The notes under the pieces are model-generated. The model was not told the DNA's origin. It saw nothing but the letters and a program-made list of their open reading frames with translations, and did not search any database. Made by a program: the position numbers and the translations under genes. A stretch of 64,000 nucleotides of DNA from Streptomyces sp. NBC_00078 (GTDB lineage Bacteria; Actinomycetota; Actinomycetes; Streptomycetales; Streptomycetaceae). Positions 19,252 through 28,508 of this stretch are shown here, one piece after another. The DNA is taken from positions 372,001 to 436,000 of the forward strand of contig NZ_JAPELX010000001.1 in the NCBI RefSeq assembly GCF_026343335.1, given 5' to 3'. How positions within the stretch are numbered: position 1 is the stretch's first letter; the number at the start of each line of letters is the position of its first letter.

Positions 19252-19750
19252 GTGCGATCGCTCGGCGTGACGGGCGGACGGGTGTTCGAACCCAGGGTCT
19301 CCTCCGACGGGTGCAGCTTCCACGAGTGGTACCGCGGCGAGGAGTTCCGCCAGGCCACCGGGTACGACCTCTCGCTCGCGCAGGCCGACTGCCCGGTCTC
19401 CCGGTGGGGCGTCCTGCGCGGGGTGCACTTCTCCGACGTGCCGCCCGGGCAGGCCACGTAGGTCACACCTTCGCCCAGTGGGAGACGGTGCGCCTGGACG
19501 ACGCCGGCCGGCACGCGCCGTTCCTCGCGGAGAGGCACGGGCACGCCTTCACGGCGCTGACCGACGACGCCACGGTGGTGCACCTGTGCTCGACCGGAAA
19601 CGCGCCCCAGCGCGAGCACGGTGTACACCCCCTTGACCCGGGCCTGGGCATCGTCCGGCCGGAGGGCATCCCCCGCTGCTGTCGCCGAAGGACGCTCAGG
19701 CCCCGTCGCCGGCCGAGGCTCAGCGGACGGGGCTGCTTCCGTCGTGCGAG
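19252..19750 (+). pseudogene. rmlC: rmlC remnant (dTDP-4-dehydrorhamnose 3,5-epimerase)
   Basis: The first frame starts at a GTG and reads like RmlC: FEPRVSSDGCSFHEWYRGEE, then LAQADCPVSRWGVLRGVHFS and PPGQAT, then a TAG stop at 19459. Directly after, in a different frame, the later part of RmlC appears: WETVRLDDAGRH, ERHGHAFTALTDDATVVHLC and REHGVHPLDPGLGI. The segment expected between them (the GAVLDVVVD region) is missing, so there is a deletion of roughly 20 codons with a frameshift. A second shift near 19670 is needed to read LLSPKDAQAPSPAEAQ. The gene cannot make an active epimerase. Confidence 0.85.
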
Positions 19751-19784
19751 GCCTGCACCGCCTGCGGGAGGCCGCGCGGCGGGG

Positions 19785-20588
19785 TCAGCGACCGACGGCG
19801 AGCGGCTCCAGGGCCGACTGCAGCGCCTTCCAGCCGCGGGAGCGGCTCAGTCCGCGGTTGCGGGCGCGGACCAGCGGGCGCCAGAAGTCGGCTCCCACCA
19901 GGGTCTCCGGCTTGACCGCCTTGACCCGCTCCAGGACGGCCTCGGGCACCTTCTGCGGGTCGGGCACCTCGAACTCGGCCATGATCTCGTCGTACTTGTC
20001 CTTCAGCACCGTGTTCTTGGGGTCGGCGCCGAAGACGACCAGCTGGCCGGTGGGCTGGGTGTCGACGAGGACGGTCACCAGGTCGGGGCGGTAGCGGCCC
20101 AGGATCTCGATGATCTTGTACACGTCGCCGGTCCAGGCGGTGGTGTGCCGGTCGCGGGCCGCCTCGTCGATACTGCGCGGCAGCATGTCGTCGAGGACGA
20201 TCACGCTGGACCAGTCGGAGTGCTTCTCGACGTTGATGAAGTCCCGCAGCGCGTACTCGAACAGGTGCATGCCGTCGATGAACGCCAGGTCGAGCGTGGT
20301 GCGCCGCCAGTACCCGAAGGGCTGGCGGCCGCGGCGCAGATTGCGCACGGGGTGCCGGCCGCCGCGCAGGTGCGCGAGGGGGTTGTCGCGGGCGAAGAAG
20401 TCGTCGCTGGTGGCCTTCACCAGGTGGACGTCGCAGCGGATCTCCGTGACCACCTTGAACGCGGGGTCGACCGCGACGCTGGGGACGCGCGACAGCTGGA
20501 GACTGCGGCCGTCGTTGACCCCGATCTCCAGGTAGTTGCGGTTGGCGCTGGACTTGTGCAGTTCCCTAAGGAACTCATGGCGTTTCAC
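19785..20588 (-). CDS. Class I SAM-dependent methyltransferase
   Basis: The 267-residue protein starts at a GTG whose first bases overlap the rmlD stop (GTGA). The SAM-binding motif is NYLEIGVNDGRSLQ near residues 18-30, followed by the acidic AVDPAF and by DLAFIDGMHLFEYALRD, typical of the methyltransferase type often found with surface-polysaccharide genes. It is the last gene of the rmlA-rmlB-rmlD set. It could O-methylate a sugar of the glycan made by the facing GT2 gene. The acceptor is inference. Confidence 0.82.
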   Translation of the reverse strand: MKRHEFLRELHKSSANRNYLEIGVNDGRSLQLSRVPSVAVDPAFKVVTEIRCDVHLVKATSDDFFARDNPLAHLRGGRHPVRNLRRGRQPFGYWRRTTLDLAFIDGMHLFEYALRDFINVEKHSDWSSVIVLDDMLPRSIDEAARDRHTTAWTGDVYKIIEILGRYRPDLVTVLVDTQPTGQLVVFGADPKNTVLKDKYDEIMAEFEVPDPQKVPEAVLERVKAVKPETLVGADFWRPLVRARNRGLSRSRGWKALQSALEPLAVGR

Positions 20589-21454
20589 GCAGGGACTCCT
20601 TGCGGATCAGGGGAAGCTTCATGCAGGACGGCGCGCCAGTCGCGCGGCGGCGACAGGCCGAGCTCCTGCCGGCGCCCGTGGGCGAGGGCGCTGTACGCCG
20701 GGCGGGGAGCGGGCCTCGGGAAGGCCTCGCTGCCGGCGGGCCGCACCCGGTCCGGGTCGGCGCCGAGGCCCCGGAAGACCTCGCGGGCCAGCTCGTACCA
20801 GCCGGCCTCGCCGGAGCTGGTCGCATGGAAGACACCGCTCGCGCCGCGACCCAGGTGCGGGCCCAGGTCGGCGAGGCGTGCGGCGACATCCGCGCTCCAC
20901 GTGGGCTGCCCACGTTGGTGGTCGACGACACCGAGGGTGTCGCGACAGGACTCCAGGTCGATCATCGTGCGGACGAAACTACGCCCGTGGGCGCCGTAGA
21001 GCCAAGCGGTTCGCACGATTGCGCCAGATGTGGGGAGTTCCTGGACCACGGCACGCTCGCCGGCGAGTTTGGTGCGGCCGTAGGTGGTGCGCGGGGCGGT
21101 GGGATGGTCTTCCGGGTACGGAGTCGTGGCATCGCCTGCGAAGACGTAGTCGGTGGAGACGTGGATCAGGCGTGCGTCGTGCGCGGCGCAGGCGCGGGCG
21201 AGGTGGCGGGGCCCGTCGCCGTTGATCCGCAGGGCCCGCTCCTCGTCGGTCTCGGCGTCGTCGACGTCCGTGTACGCGGCGCAGTTGACGACGAGATCAG
21301 GCCGGTGGTCGGCCAACGCCCCCTCGACCGCCTGCTGTTGGGCGATGTCCAGGGCCGCGTGATCGAGCCCTGTGACGTCCTCGCCGCGCCGGGTCAGCTC
21401 GTCGACCGTGTCCCGGCCGAGCATGCCGCCTGCGCCCGTGACCAGCCACCTCAC
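20585..21454 (-). CDS. rmlD: dTDP-4-dehydrorhamnose reductase
   Basis: The GTG start overlaps the stop of the rmlB remnant (GTGA) and gives VRWLVTGAGGMLG, the NAD(P)-binding glycine motif. The catalytic YxxxK is YGRTKLAGE, preceded by HVSTDYVFAG, and NCAAYTDVDDAE is also conserved. It reduces dTDP-4-keto-L-rhamnose to dTDP-L-rhamnose, the last pathway step. The frame is complete at 289 residues. Its two upstream enzymes, RmlB and RmlC, are broken here, so it depends on copies elsewhere or is itself on the way to decay. Confidence 0.9.
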   Translation of the reverse strand: MRWLVTGAGGMLGRDTVDELTRRGEDVTGLDHAALDIAQQQAVEGALADHRPDLVVNCAAYTDVDDAETDEERALRINGDGPRHLARACAAHDARLIHVSTDYVFAGDATTPYPEDHPTAPRTTYGRTKLAGERAVVQELPTSGAIVRTAWLYGAHGRSFVRTMIDLESCRDTLGVVDHQRGQPTWSADVAARLADLGPHLGRGASGVFHATSSGEAGWYELAREVFRGLGADPDRVRPAGSEAFPRPAPRPAYSALAHGRRQELGLSPPRDWRAVLHEASPDPQGVPA

Positions 21455-21695
21455 GCCGACCGCCGTTTCAGGGGCTCCCACCAGGCCATCAGCTTGCCGA
21501 CCAGTTCGGCGTCGCGGATGTCGCCCTGGACGAACTCCAGCCGGGGTGGGTGAGATCGAGGTTGTCGAGGTTGCCGGCGTAGGTCAGCTTGTCCAGCACG
21601 GTGATCCGCGGCGCCGGTGGCCCGTCGGCGGCGAGCAGGGTGCGGACGTAACACGAGCCGATGAATCCGGCGGCGCCGGTGACGAGGAGGTTCAT
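21451..21695 (-). pseudogene. rmlB: rmlB remnant (dTDP-glucose 4,6-dehydratase) with large internal deletion
   Basis: The frame begins with a perfect RmlB N-terminus, MNLLVTGAAGFIGSCYVRTL and VLDKLTYAGNLDNL. Near 21550 a single missing base shifts the frame; read in the next frame it continues as LEFVQGDIRDAELVGKL. It then jumps straight to MAWWEPLKRRSA, the usual RmlB C-terminus. About 240 central codons, including the catalytic TDE and YxxxK parts, are gone. Start and stop still overlap rmlA (ATGA) and rmlD (GTGA), showing the old operon order rmlA-rmlB-rmlD. Confidence 0.88.
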
Positions 21696-22759
21696 GTATG
21701 GATCTGCACCTTGCTGTGGTCTCCGAGGACCAGACGGTGTGCGCTGGGCACACTGGGTGCCGGGGTGACCTCGACGTGCCGGCCGATCAGGGAGCTCTCG
21801 ATCCGGCCCACTCCGAGGATCGAGGAGTCGCGCAGCACGATGGAGAACTCCAGTTCGCTGTCGATGATCCGGCAGTTCTCGGCGACGGAGGTGAAGGGGC
21901 CGACGTAGGACTCCTGGACAACGGTGCCGGCACCGATCACGACGGGTCCGACGATGCGGGAGTTGACGACCCGGGCGCCCTCCTCCACGACCACCCGCCC
22001 GATGGTCTCGGAGCCCTCGTCGACCTCACCGTCGATGCGGCGGTCCAGGCCTTCCAGGACGGTCCGGTTGACTTCGAGCATGTCGACGACGTTCCCGGTG
22101 TCCTTCCAGTAGCCCTTGATGACGGTGCAGCGCACGTCGGCGCGGCGGTCGATCAGGTGCTGGATGGCATGGGTGATCTCGAGTTCGCCACGCCAGGAGG
22201 GCCGGATGGCGCGCACCGCCTCGTGGATGAGGGGCGTGAAGAGGTAGACCCCCACCAGGGCGAAGTTGCTCTTGGGATGTTCGGGCTTCTCCTCAAGGCC
22301 GACGACCTGGCCCAGGGAGTCGAGTTCGGCTACGCCGAAGGCACGGGGGTCGGCCACTTCGGTGAGCAGGATCTGGGCGTCGGGGCGGTTGCCGCGGAAC
22401 TCGTCCACGAGGGTGCTGATGCCGCCGACGATGAAGTTGTCTCCCAGATACATCACGAAGTCGTCTTCGCCGAGCCAGTCCCGCGCGATCAGCACCGCGT
22501 GAGCCAGCCCGAGGGGCCGCTCCTGGGGGATATAGGTGATCTCCAGACCGAACTTGGATCCGTCGCCGACCGCTTCCTGGATCTCGGATGCGGTGTCTCC
22601 GACGATGACGCCGACCTCCGTGATGCCTGCGGCGGCGATGGATTCCAGTCCGTAGAAGAGCACGGCCTTGTTGGCCACGGGCACGAGCTGCTTGGCCGAC
22701 GTGTGCGTGATCGGCCTCAGTCGTGTACCAGCGCCACCGGACAGCACGAGAGCCTTCAT
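21692..22759 (-). CDS. rmlA: Glucose-1-phosphate thymidylyltransferase, long form
   Basis: The ATG at 22759 (MKALVLSGG) has GAAGG upstream. The nucleotidyltransferase domain shows LSGGAGTRLRPITHTSAKQL, YLGDNFIVGG and GLEEKPEHPKS. The last 100 residues form a left-handed beta-helix (hexapeptide pattern GRVVVEEGARVVNSRIVGP). This 355-residue form resembles StrD-type enzymes of deoxysugar and antibiotic pathways; the usual RmlA has about 290 residues. It makes dTDP-glucose from glucose 1-phosphate and dTTP. It leads the operon that contains the broken rmlB. Confidence 0.92.
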   Translation of the reverse strand: MKALVLSGGAGTRLRPITHTSAKQLVPVANKAVLFYGLESIAAAGITEVGVIVGDTASEIQEAVGDGSKFGLEITYIPQERPLGLAHAVLIARDWLGEDDFVMYLGDNFIVGGISTLVDEFRGNRPDAQILLTEVADPRAFGVAELDSLGQVVGLEEKPEHPKSNFALVGVYLFTPLIHEAVRAIRPSWRGELEITHAIQHLIDRRADVRCTVIKGYWKDTGNVVDMLEVNRTVLEGLDRRIDGEVDEGSETIGRVVVEEGARVVNSRIVGPVVIGAGTVVQESYVGPFTSVAENCRIIDSELEFSIVLRDSSILGVGRIESSLIGRHVEVTPAPSVPSAHRLVLGDHSKVQIHT

Positions 22760-22877
22760 CTGCTTCACCTTCGTCGCGGACCCCGAGGACGGGCTGCGAC
22801 CAGTGTGGCCGCTTCGTCACGACGGCGCTGCGCCGCCGGTCCGGCGGCGCAGCACGCGTGTGGGGTCGCGGGCCTGC

Positions 22878-23057
22878 TCAGTCCTCGCCCCGCACGATGT
22901 TCCCCTCCGGACCCTGCTGGTCCGTCCGGGTGACCTCCTGGTCGAGAACGGCCGGAACGCAGGTGCGCACGACGCCCTTGCCGCGCAGACGCCTGGCCTT
23001 CGACCAGCCGGTCTCGGGTCGACGGATCATGAGCTTCTCACTGGTGTGCGACGTCAC
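22878..23057 (-). CDS. Small hypothetical protein (59 aa)
   Basis: A GTG start overlaps the stop of the preceding tiny frame (GTGA at 23054-23057), and a GGAAG site lies 10-12 bases upstream. The product is basic in the first half (MIRRPETGWSKARRLRGKG) and acidic in the second (QGPEGNIVRGED), with one cysteine. I recognise no family. The third-position GC pattern and the coupling to the frame upstream favour a real gene. It lies downstream of the SpoIIE phosphatase gene on the same strand. Confidence 0.5.
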   Translation of the reverse strand: MTSHTSEKLMIRRPETGWSKARRLRGKGVVRTCVPAVLDQEVTRTDQQGPEGNIVRGED

Positions 23058-23155
23058 GGCGTCTCATCTTCCTTCTTCGTCAGTGCCCGCGGAACGGGTC
23101 CCCGGAGGCCGTCCGGCCAAACGGCGGTGTACGGGGCCGACGGGCGCATGAACAC
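23054..23155 (-). CDS. Tiny hypothetical peptide coupled to the next frame
   Basis: A 33-codon frame from GTG at 23155 (or 31 codons from ATG at 23149) reads FMRPSAPYTAVWPDGL, then RGPVPRALTKKEDETP. It lies 57 bases after the SpoIIE phosphatase stop and its own stop overlaps the start of the 59-residue frame. There is no obvious ribosome site. It may be a small functional peptide or a leader for coupling. The evidence is arrangement only. Confidence 0.35.
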   Translation of the reverse strand: MFMRPSAPYTAVWPDGLRGPVPRALTKKEDETP

Positions 23156-23211
23156 GCCGCGTGGAGCGTCCGGGCTCGGGCGTCCGCCACCAGGGCGGCT
23201 CACCGCCGACG

Positions 23212-25659
23212 TCACAGCGTGACCGCGAGCTCGGCCCACACCTGCTTGCCGCCGCTGACCGGCACGGTCCCCCATGTCTCCGACATGGCCTCGACGAGGA
23301 GGATGCCGCGGCCGCCGGTGGCCTCCCAGCCGATGCTCGTCGGCTTCACGGGGGTGCGGGCGGAGGAGTCGGCGACCGAGACACGCAGCTTGTTCTCGAG
23401 AAGGGTGAGGTCGAGGCGGACCTGGCCGTCGGTGTGCACCAGGGCGTTGGTGACCAGCTCGGAGACCACGAGAAGCACGGTGTCCATGCCGTCCGGGGTC
23501 ACGCCCCAGGCACGCAGGACGCGCCGGGTGAAACGGCGGGAGTGTCCGACGGCCTCGGGGACACGCCACACGGTCCAGCTCTCGCGCCGCGGGCGCAGCG
23601 TCATGCCGTCGTAGCGCAGCAGGAGCAGTGCGACGTCGTCGCTGCGCCGGGCGTTGCCGAGCAGGGCGTCGGCGACGAGGCCGAGGTGGGCGGGGTCGGA
23701 CACGGACAGTTCGTGGGCGAGGCGGTCGAGGCCGACGTCGATGTCTGCGTCGGCGGACTCGACGAGGCCGTCCGTGGTCAGGGCGACCACCGTGCCGGGC
23801 TGCAGCCGGAGCACGCTCAGCGGGAAGTCGGCCTGTCTGACCACGCCGAGCGGCGGTCCGCCCTCCACGTCCGGCACCTCCGTGCTGCCGTCCGGATGGC
23901 GCAGCACCGGCGGCAGGTGTCCGGCGCGGACGTACCAGGCGGAGCCCTCCTCCATGTCGACGTCGACGTAGCAGCAGGTGGCGAAGAGATCGGTCTCCAG
24001 GTCCATGAGGAGCCGGTTGGCGTGGGAGACGACCACGTCCGGCGGGTGTCCCTCCACGGCGTAGGCGCGCAGCGCGGTGCGCATCTGGCCCATCAGGGTG
24101 GCGGCGCTCGCGTTGTGGCCCTGGACGTCGCCGATGACGAGGGCGACGTGGTTGTCGGGCAGCGGGATCACGTCGTACCAGTCGCCACCCACCTCCAGGC
24201 CGGCCGTTGTGGGCAGATAGCGGGCGACGGCGACCGCGCCGGGCAGCTTGGGCAGGCGGCGGGGCAGCAGCTGGCGCTGGAGCATGCCGACGAGTTCGTG
24301 TTCGGCGTCGAAGGCGTGGGCGCGCATCAGGGCCTGGCCCGCAAGGCCGGCGGAGGCGGTGAGCAGGGCCCGTTCGTCGGGGCCGAAGTCGTGCGGGGTG
24401 TCCCAGCCGATCAGACAGGCGCCGGCCATGCGGTTGCCGGCGGGCAGCGGCAGGACGGCGAGTCCGCCGGGGCCGACGTCCGCGAGGGCGGGCTCCAGGG
24501 GCGTGCCGGCGGGCCAGATGTGGGCGCGGCCCTCGCGCAGTGCGGCGGCGAGGGTGGGCATGGCGCGCACCGGAGCGTCGGGCCATTCGCTGCGCCACTC
24601 CATGCGCCACAGCTCGGGCCAGGACTCCGGTTCGGGCGGGTCGAGGACCGTGACGACGAGCCGGTCGCCCTCCAGCTCGGCGAGCGCGATCCGGTCGGCC
24701 TGCAGTGGTTTGCGCAGGGCGGCGACCACGGCCTGGCTGACGTCGCGGACGGTGCCGGCGGTGGCGAGCATGGCGGCGAGACGCTGGACGCGGGCCACGT
24801 CGGTGACGTCGGAGCGCAGTTTGGAGGCGTCACCGACCGTGCCCACGAGCCTGGCGGGCTGTCCCTCGCCGCCGGCCTGCAGGCGTCCGCGCAGGCTGAG
24901 CCACTTCGGCGGGCCCGAGGGCTGCAGGACCCGGAACTCCAGCTCACGGTCGCCGATGGACATGTGGTCGGCCTCGACCACGGACATCAGCGAGGGCAGG
25001 TCCTCCGGCACCGTGAGGCCCAGCAGGGTCTCGACCTTGCCGTCGAAGTCGGCGCGGGTGAGGGCGAACAGCTCCAGGATGTCGTCGCCGACCTCGACCC
25101 GGCCGCTGTCCATGGCGAGGCTGAACCCGTTGGACGGCAGCTCGGCGCCTTCGACGGCCCGGGCGGGGGTGGGGCAGCCCACGGCATCGGCGATCAGTTC
25201 GAGGCACTTGCGGTCCTCGGTGTCGAACCCGTCGGGCCGCTCGCTGACGGCCAGCAGCGAGCCACCGCCGTCCTCGCCGCGCGCGGGCAGCACGGCCAGG
25301 AAGAAGTCCCGCGACGGTGTCCGCCGCGCCTCGGGGCACCGGGCGAGTTCCTCCGGGTCGAGCCACACCGGGCTCCCGGAGCGATGGCTGTCGGCCACCG
25401 GGGAGGTCCCGGACCGTGGATAGCTGTCGCGCAGGCCGAGCAGTGTCCTCGGCACGCCCGCCGACTCGACCAGGCAGAGCAGTTCGCCGTCGTCCCCCGG
25501 TGTGTACACGGCGGCGAAGGCCGCACCGGCGTAGACGAGTGCCTGCTCCAGGACGCGACGCACCCGTTCGGGCGAAGCCGGACCGGATGTGAGCGCTTTC
25601 AGGGCACCTTCGGCACGCAGAGTTCTCGTTCTGCGTCCCTCAGCGCCCTCACTGACCAC
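23212..25659 (-). CDS. SpoIIE-type serine phosphatase with GAF/PAS and kinase-like domains
   Basis: The start is uncertain; I use the GTG at 25659, where the following sequence looks coding. In order the protein shows a GAF-like region (about 15-165), a PAS-like region (about 180-290), a second GAF region (about 300-440), the SpoIIE/PP2C phosphatase (about 450-670; GGDWYDVIPL, VIGDVQGHNASAATLMGQM, TTDGLVESA, SDDVALLLLR) and a C-terminal HATPase of anti-sigma type with the N-box SELVTNALVH. Such proteins dephosphorylate anti-anti-sigma factors and may rephosphorylate them, coupling signals to alternative sigma factors. It is divergent from the ram lanthipeptide operon. Confidence 0.9.
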   Translation of the reverse strand: MVSEGAEGRRTRTLRAEGALKALTSGPASPERVRRVLEQALVYAGAAFAAVYTPGDDGELLCLVESAGVPRTLLGLRDSYPRSGTSPVADSHRSGSPVWLDPEELARCPEARRTPSRDFFLAVLPARGEDGGGSLLAVSERPDGFDTEDRKCLELIADAVGCPTPARAVEGAELPSNGFSLAMDSGRVEVGDDILELFALTRADFDGKVETLLGLTVPEDLPSLMSVVEADHMSIGDRELEFRVLQPSGPPKWLSLRGRLQAGGEGQPARLVGTVGDASKLRSDVTDVARVQRLAAMLATAGTVRDVSQAVVAALRKPLQADRIALAELEGDRLVVTVLDPPEPESWPELWRMEWRSEWPDAPVRAMPTLAAALREGRAHIWPAGTPLEPALADVGPGGLAVLPLPAGNRMAGACLIGWDTPHDFGPDERALLTASAGLAGQALMRAHAFDAEHELVGMLQRQLLPRRLPKLPGAVAVARYLPTTAGLEVGGDWYDVIPLPDNHVALVIGDVQGHNASAATLMGQMRTALRAYAVEGHPPDVVVSHANRLLMDLETDLFATCCYVDVDMEEGSAWYVRAGHLPPVLRHPDGSTEVPDVEGGPPLGVVRQADFPLSVLRLQPGTVVALTTDGLVESADADIDVGLDRLAHELSVSDPAHLGLVADALLGNARRSDDVALLLLRYDGMTLRPRRESWTVWRVPEAVGHSRRFTRRVLRAWGVTPDGMDTVLLVVSELVTNALVHTDGQVRLDLTLLENKLRVSVADSSARTPVKPTSIGWEATGGRGILLVEAMSETWGTVPVSGGKQVWAELAVTL

Positions 25660-25855
25660 GTCCGCAATTACAGCGCGTATGGGACGCCCGCGCAGCCCCT
25701 GTGAGCATTCCGTGGAACGCGTCGTGCGGGTCCACTCGAAATTCGCCGAACATGTCTTTACACATGCGTAGCGCACGGTGATCTCGTGACAGACGTGACT
25801 GTCCGGGACCGCGGGCCGGCTGGAAGTGTCGATGCCGGGCCACGGAGGGGGACGC

Positions 25856-28435
25856 ATGGACAAGCGGTACGAGGTGTACGCGCTGGCGGACAGACACTTC
25901 TACGAGACGCCGGACCGGCTCTTGGCGCCGGGACAGCAGGGCGCGCCGCTTTTCGACACCGCGCGTCGTGAGGTGCCCGAGGGCTGGCGGTCGGCACGGA
26001 TCGGCGACTGGCTGACGCTGACCCCGCTCGACGCGCACGGGAGCCCGCTGCCCGGCCCGGCGCAGGGCTGGAAGATCCACGCCTCGGCCACCCGGGCCGA
26101 CGCGGAGCGCATCGCGGCGATCGTGTGGGACTACTGCGTGCCGCGCCGGATCCCGTTCAAGTTCGTGCCGGGCCCGCATCTGCTGCACCTGCGCAACACC
26201 AAGTACGCGGCCCGCGACACGAGCGGCAAGTTCGTCACCGTCTACCCGGCCCACGAGGAGCAGCTCCACCAGGTTCTGCGCGAGCTGGGCCGGCTGCTGG
26301 AGGGTTTCGAGGGGCCGTACATCCTCACCGACCTGCGCTGGTACGACGGTCCACTCTATGTGCGCTACGGCGCTTTCGCGCGCACCTTCGTCGTCGACGA
26401 GCGGGGCTCACTCGTACCGGCGGTGCGGGACGGCGCGGGCACGCTGGTGCCGGACCGGCGGGCGCCGTCGTTCCAGGTGCCGGACTGGGTGACGCTGCCC
26501 GCGTTCCTCGAACCGCACCTCGCGGCCCGCAACACCACGACGGTGGGCGAACTGCCGTACCGCATCGAGAAGGCGCTGCACTTCTCCAACGGCGGCGGGG
26601 TGTACGCGGGCACCGACACCCGGGACGGGAGCCGGATCGTCCTGAAGGAAGGGCGGCCGCACGCGGGCCTCGCCTCGGACGGCGCGGACGCGGTCGCCCG
26701 GCTGAAGCGCGAGAAGCTGGCGCTGGAACGGGTGGCGGGGACCGGTGTGGTGCCGGAGGTGCGGGACTGGTTCACGCTGGGCGACCACCGGTTCCTGGTG
26801 ATGGACTTCCTGGAGGGGCGCCCGCTCAACTCCTTCTTCGCCGAGCGGCATCCGCTGCTCACGCCGGACCCCGATCCGCAGGCCGTGGCCGCCTACGCCG
26901 AGTGGGCGGTGCGCATCCACGGGGCGGTGGAGCGGGCGCTGGAGGCGGTGCACGCGCGCGGGATCGTCTTCAACGATCTGCACGTCTTCAACATCATGGT
27001 CGCGCCGGACGGGGAGTCGGTGTTCCTGCTCGACTTCGAGGCGGCGGCGCCGGTGGCGGACAACGGCCGTCAGGTCGTCGCCCACCCGGGCTTCTTCGCC
27101 CCGCCCGACCGGACGGGCCTCGACGTCGACCGCTACGCGCTGGCCTGCTTACGGCTGGCCCTGTTCCTGCCCGTCACCACCCTGTTCGTGGTCGACCGGG
27201 GCAAGGCGGCGCACCTGGCCGAGGTGATCGCGGACCAGTTCCCGGACGTACCGAAGGAGTTCCTGGACGAGGCGGTCGAGGAGATCACGCGGGGCGCCGG
27301 CGTGGGTGCCCCGGCGTTCGTACGGCCCGGTGACCGGCCGCACAGCCGTGACTCGATGGTCAAAGCGATCCTCGCCTCGGCCACCCCGGAGCGCGACGAC
27401 CGGCTCTTCCCCGGCGACATCGCCCAGTTCTCCGACGGCGGCGGGCTCGGGCTCGCCCACGGCGCGGCCGGAGTGCTGTACGCACTGGCCGAGACCGGTG
27501 CCGCGCGGTACGAGGAGGGCGAGCGCTGGCTACTCGACCACACGCACCCGGCGCCGCCCGGCACTCCGCTCGGACTGTACGACGGTCTCGCGGGCGTCGC
27601 CCATGTCCTGGACCGGCTCGGCCACCGGCAGCGAGCCCTGGATCTGGTCGAGGGCATCCTCGCCGAGAAGTGGCAGAACCTCTCCTCCGACCTGCACGGC
27701 GGTCTGGCCGGCCTGGGACTGGTCCTCGGTCAACTGGCCCGCAGCACGGGCGAGTCGGAGCTGCGCGAGCGGGCCGGCGAGGCCGCACGGATCCTCGTAC
27801 GACGACTCGCCGAGCCGCGGCCGGACACGCCGCGGCGGCGGGCCGGGCTGCTGCGGGGAGCCAGCGGGCCCGCACTGTTCCTGCTGCGACAGTACGAGTG
27901 GACCGGCGATCCGGAGCTGCTGGCGGCGGCCGGTGCCGCTCTGCGCCGGGACCTCGAGTGCTGCGTGGTGCGCGAGGGCGGAGCGCTGGAGGTCGACGAG
28001 GGGTGGCGGACGCTGCCGTATCTCGGCGACGGCAGCGCCGGAGTGGGGATGGTGCTCGACGACTACCTGGCCCATACCGGCCCCGGGACCGGGGAGTTCG
28101 AGCTGGTGCGCCAGGGCGTTCTCACCGCCGCCACCTGTCGCTTCTACGCGCAGCCCGGCCTCTTCCAGGGCCGCGCCGGGATGATCCTGCACCTCGCCCG
28201 TACGGGCGCCACGGACCGGTTGGCCGAACAGATCGACGCTCTGGGCTGGTTCGCGATGGACTACCAGGGCCAACTGGCCTTCCCCGGGCACCAGATGATG
28301 CGGCTGTCCATGGACCTGGGCACCGGAACGGCCGGGTGCCTGCTCGCGCTGAGCGCGGCTGCGGACGCCGGGTCCACCGCTCATCCGCCCACCGCTCGTC
28401 TGCCCTTCCTGCCGCCGCTCCGGCGGCCCTCATGA
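25856..28435 (+). CDS. ramC: Class III lanthipeptide synthetase (LanKC, RamC/AmfT-like)
   Basis: The ATG at 25856 has a strong GGAGGGGG site. The 859-residue protein begins with the lyase domain (about 1-220), then a Ser/Thr kinase-like domain with HARGIVFNDLHVFNIM and FLLDFEAA (about 365-395), then a LanC-like cyclase (about 500-850). I do not see the Cys-His zinc ligands of classical LanC, as usual for class III. The kinase phosphorylates Ser in the precursor, the lyase makes dehydroalanine and the cyclase joins Cys to form labionin or lanthionine rings. The precursor follows 73 bases downstream. The product should be a SapB-like surfactant for aerial growth. Confidence 0.95.
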   Translation: MDKRYEVYALADRHFYETPDRLLAPGQQGAPLFDTARREVPEGWRSARIGDWLTLTPLDAHGSPLPGPAQGWKIHASATRADAERIAAIVWDYCVPRRIPFKFVPGPHLLHLRNTKYAARDTSGKFVTVYPAHEEQLHQVLRELGRLLEGFEGPYILTDLRWYDGPLYVRYGAFARTFVVDERGSLVPAVRDGAGTLVPDRRAPSFQVPDWVTLPAFLEPHLAARNTTTVGELPYRIEKALHFSNGGGVYAGTDTRDGSRIVLKEGRPHAGLASDGADAVARLKREKLALERVAGTGVVPEVRDWFTLGDHRFLVMDFLEGRPLNSFFAERHPLLTPDPDPQAVAAYAEWAVRIHGAVERALEAVHARGIVFNDLHVFNIMVAPDGESVFLLDFEAAAPVADNGRQVVAHPGFFAPPDRTGLDVDRYALACLRLALFLPVTTLFVVDRGKAAHLAEVIADQFPDVPKEFLDEAVEEITRGAGVGAPAFVRPGDRPHSRDSMVKAILASATPERDDRLFPGDIAQFSDGGGLGLAHGAAGVLYALAETGAARYEEGERWLLDHTHPAPPGTPLGLYDGLAGVAHVLDRLGHRQRALDLVEGILAEKWQNLSSDLHGGLAGLGLVLGQLARSTGESELRERAGEAARILVRRLAEPRPDTPRRRAGLLRGASGPALFLLRQYEWTGDPELLAAAGAALRRDLECCVVREGGALEVDEGWRTLPYLGDGSAGVGMVLDDYLAHTGPGTGEFELVRQGVLTAATCRFYAQPGLFQGRAGMILHLARTGATDRLAEQIDALGWFAMDYQGQLAFPGHQMMRLSMDLGTGTAGCLLALSAAADAGSTAHPPTARLPFLPPLRRPS

Positions 28436-28508
28436 CGCGGCTCCGCAACCTGACGGAGTCGTGACGCAACCCCGTCCCCACGGGTGGACACCGACGAAAG
28501 GACACGAG

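Noticed and set aside
16542..19628. 1028-codon open frame on the minus strand
   Set aside because: It runs antisense through the isochorismatase and GT2 genes, which have clear motifs. Its translation is low-complexity.
25751..25803. Two small inverted repeats (CATGT-N6-ACATG and GACAG-N6-CTGTC) before ramC as operators
   Set aside because: The arms are only five bases and do not match a ram regulator site I can name; too weak to list.
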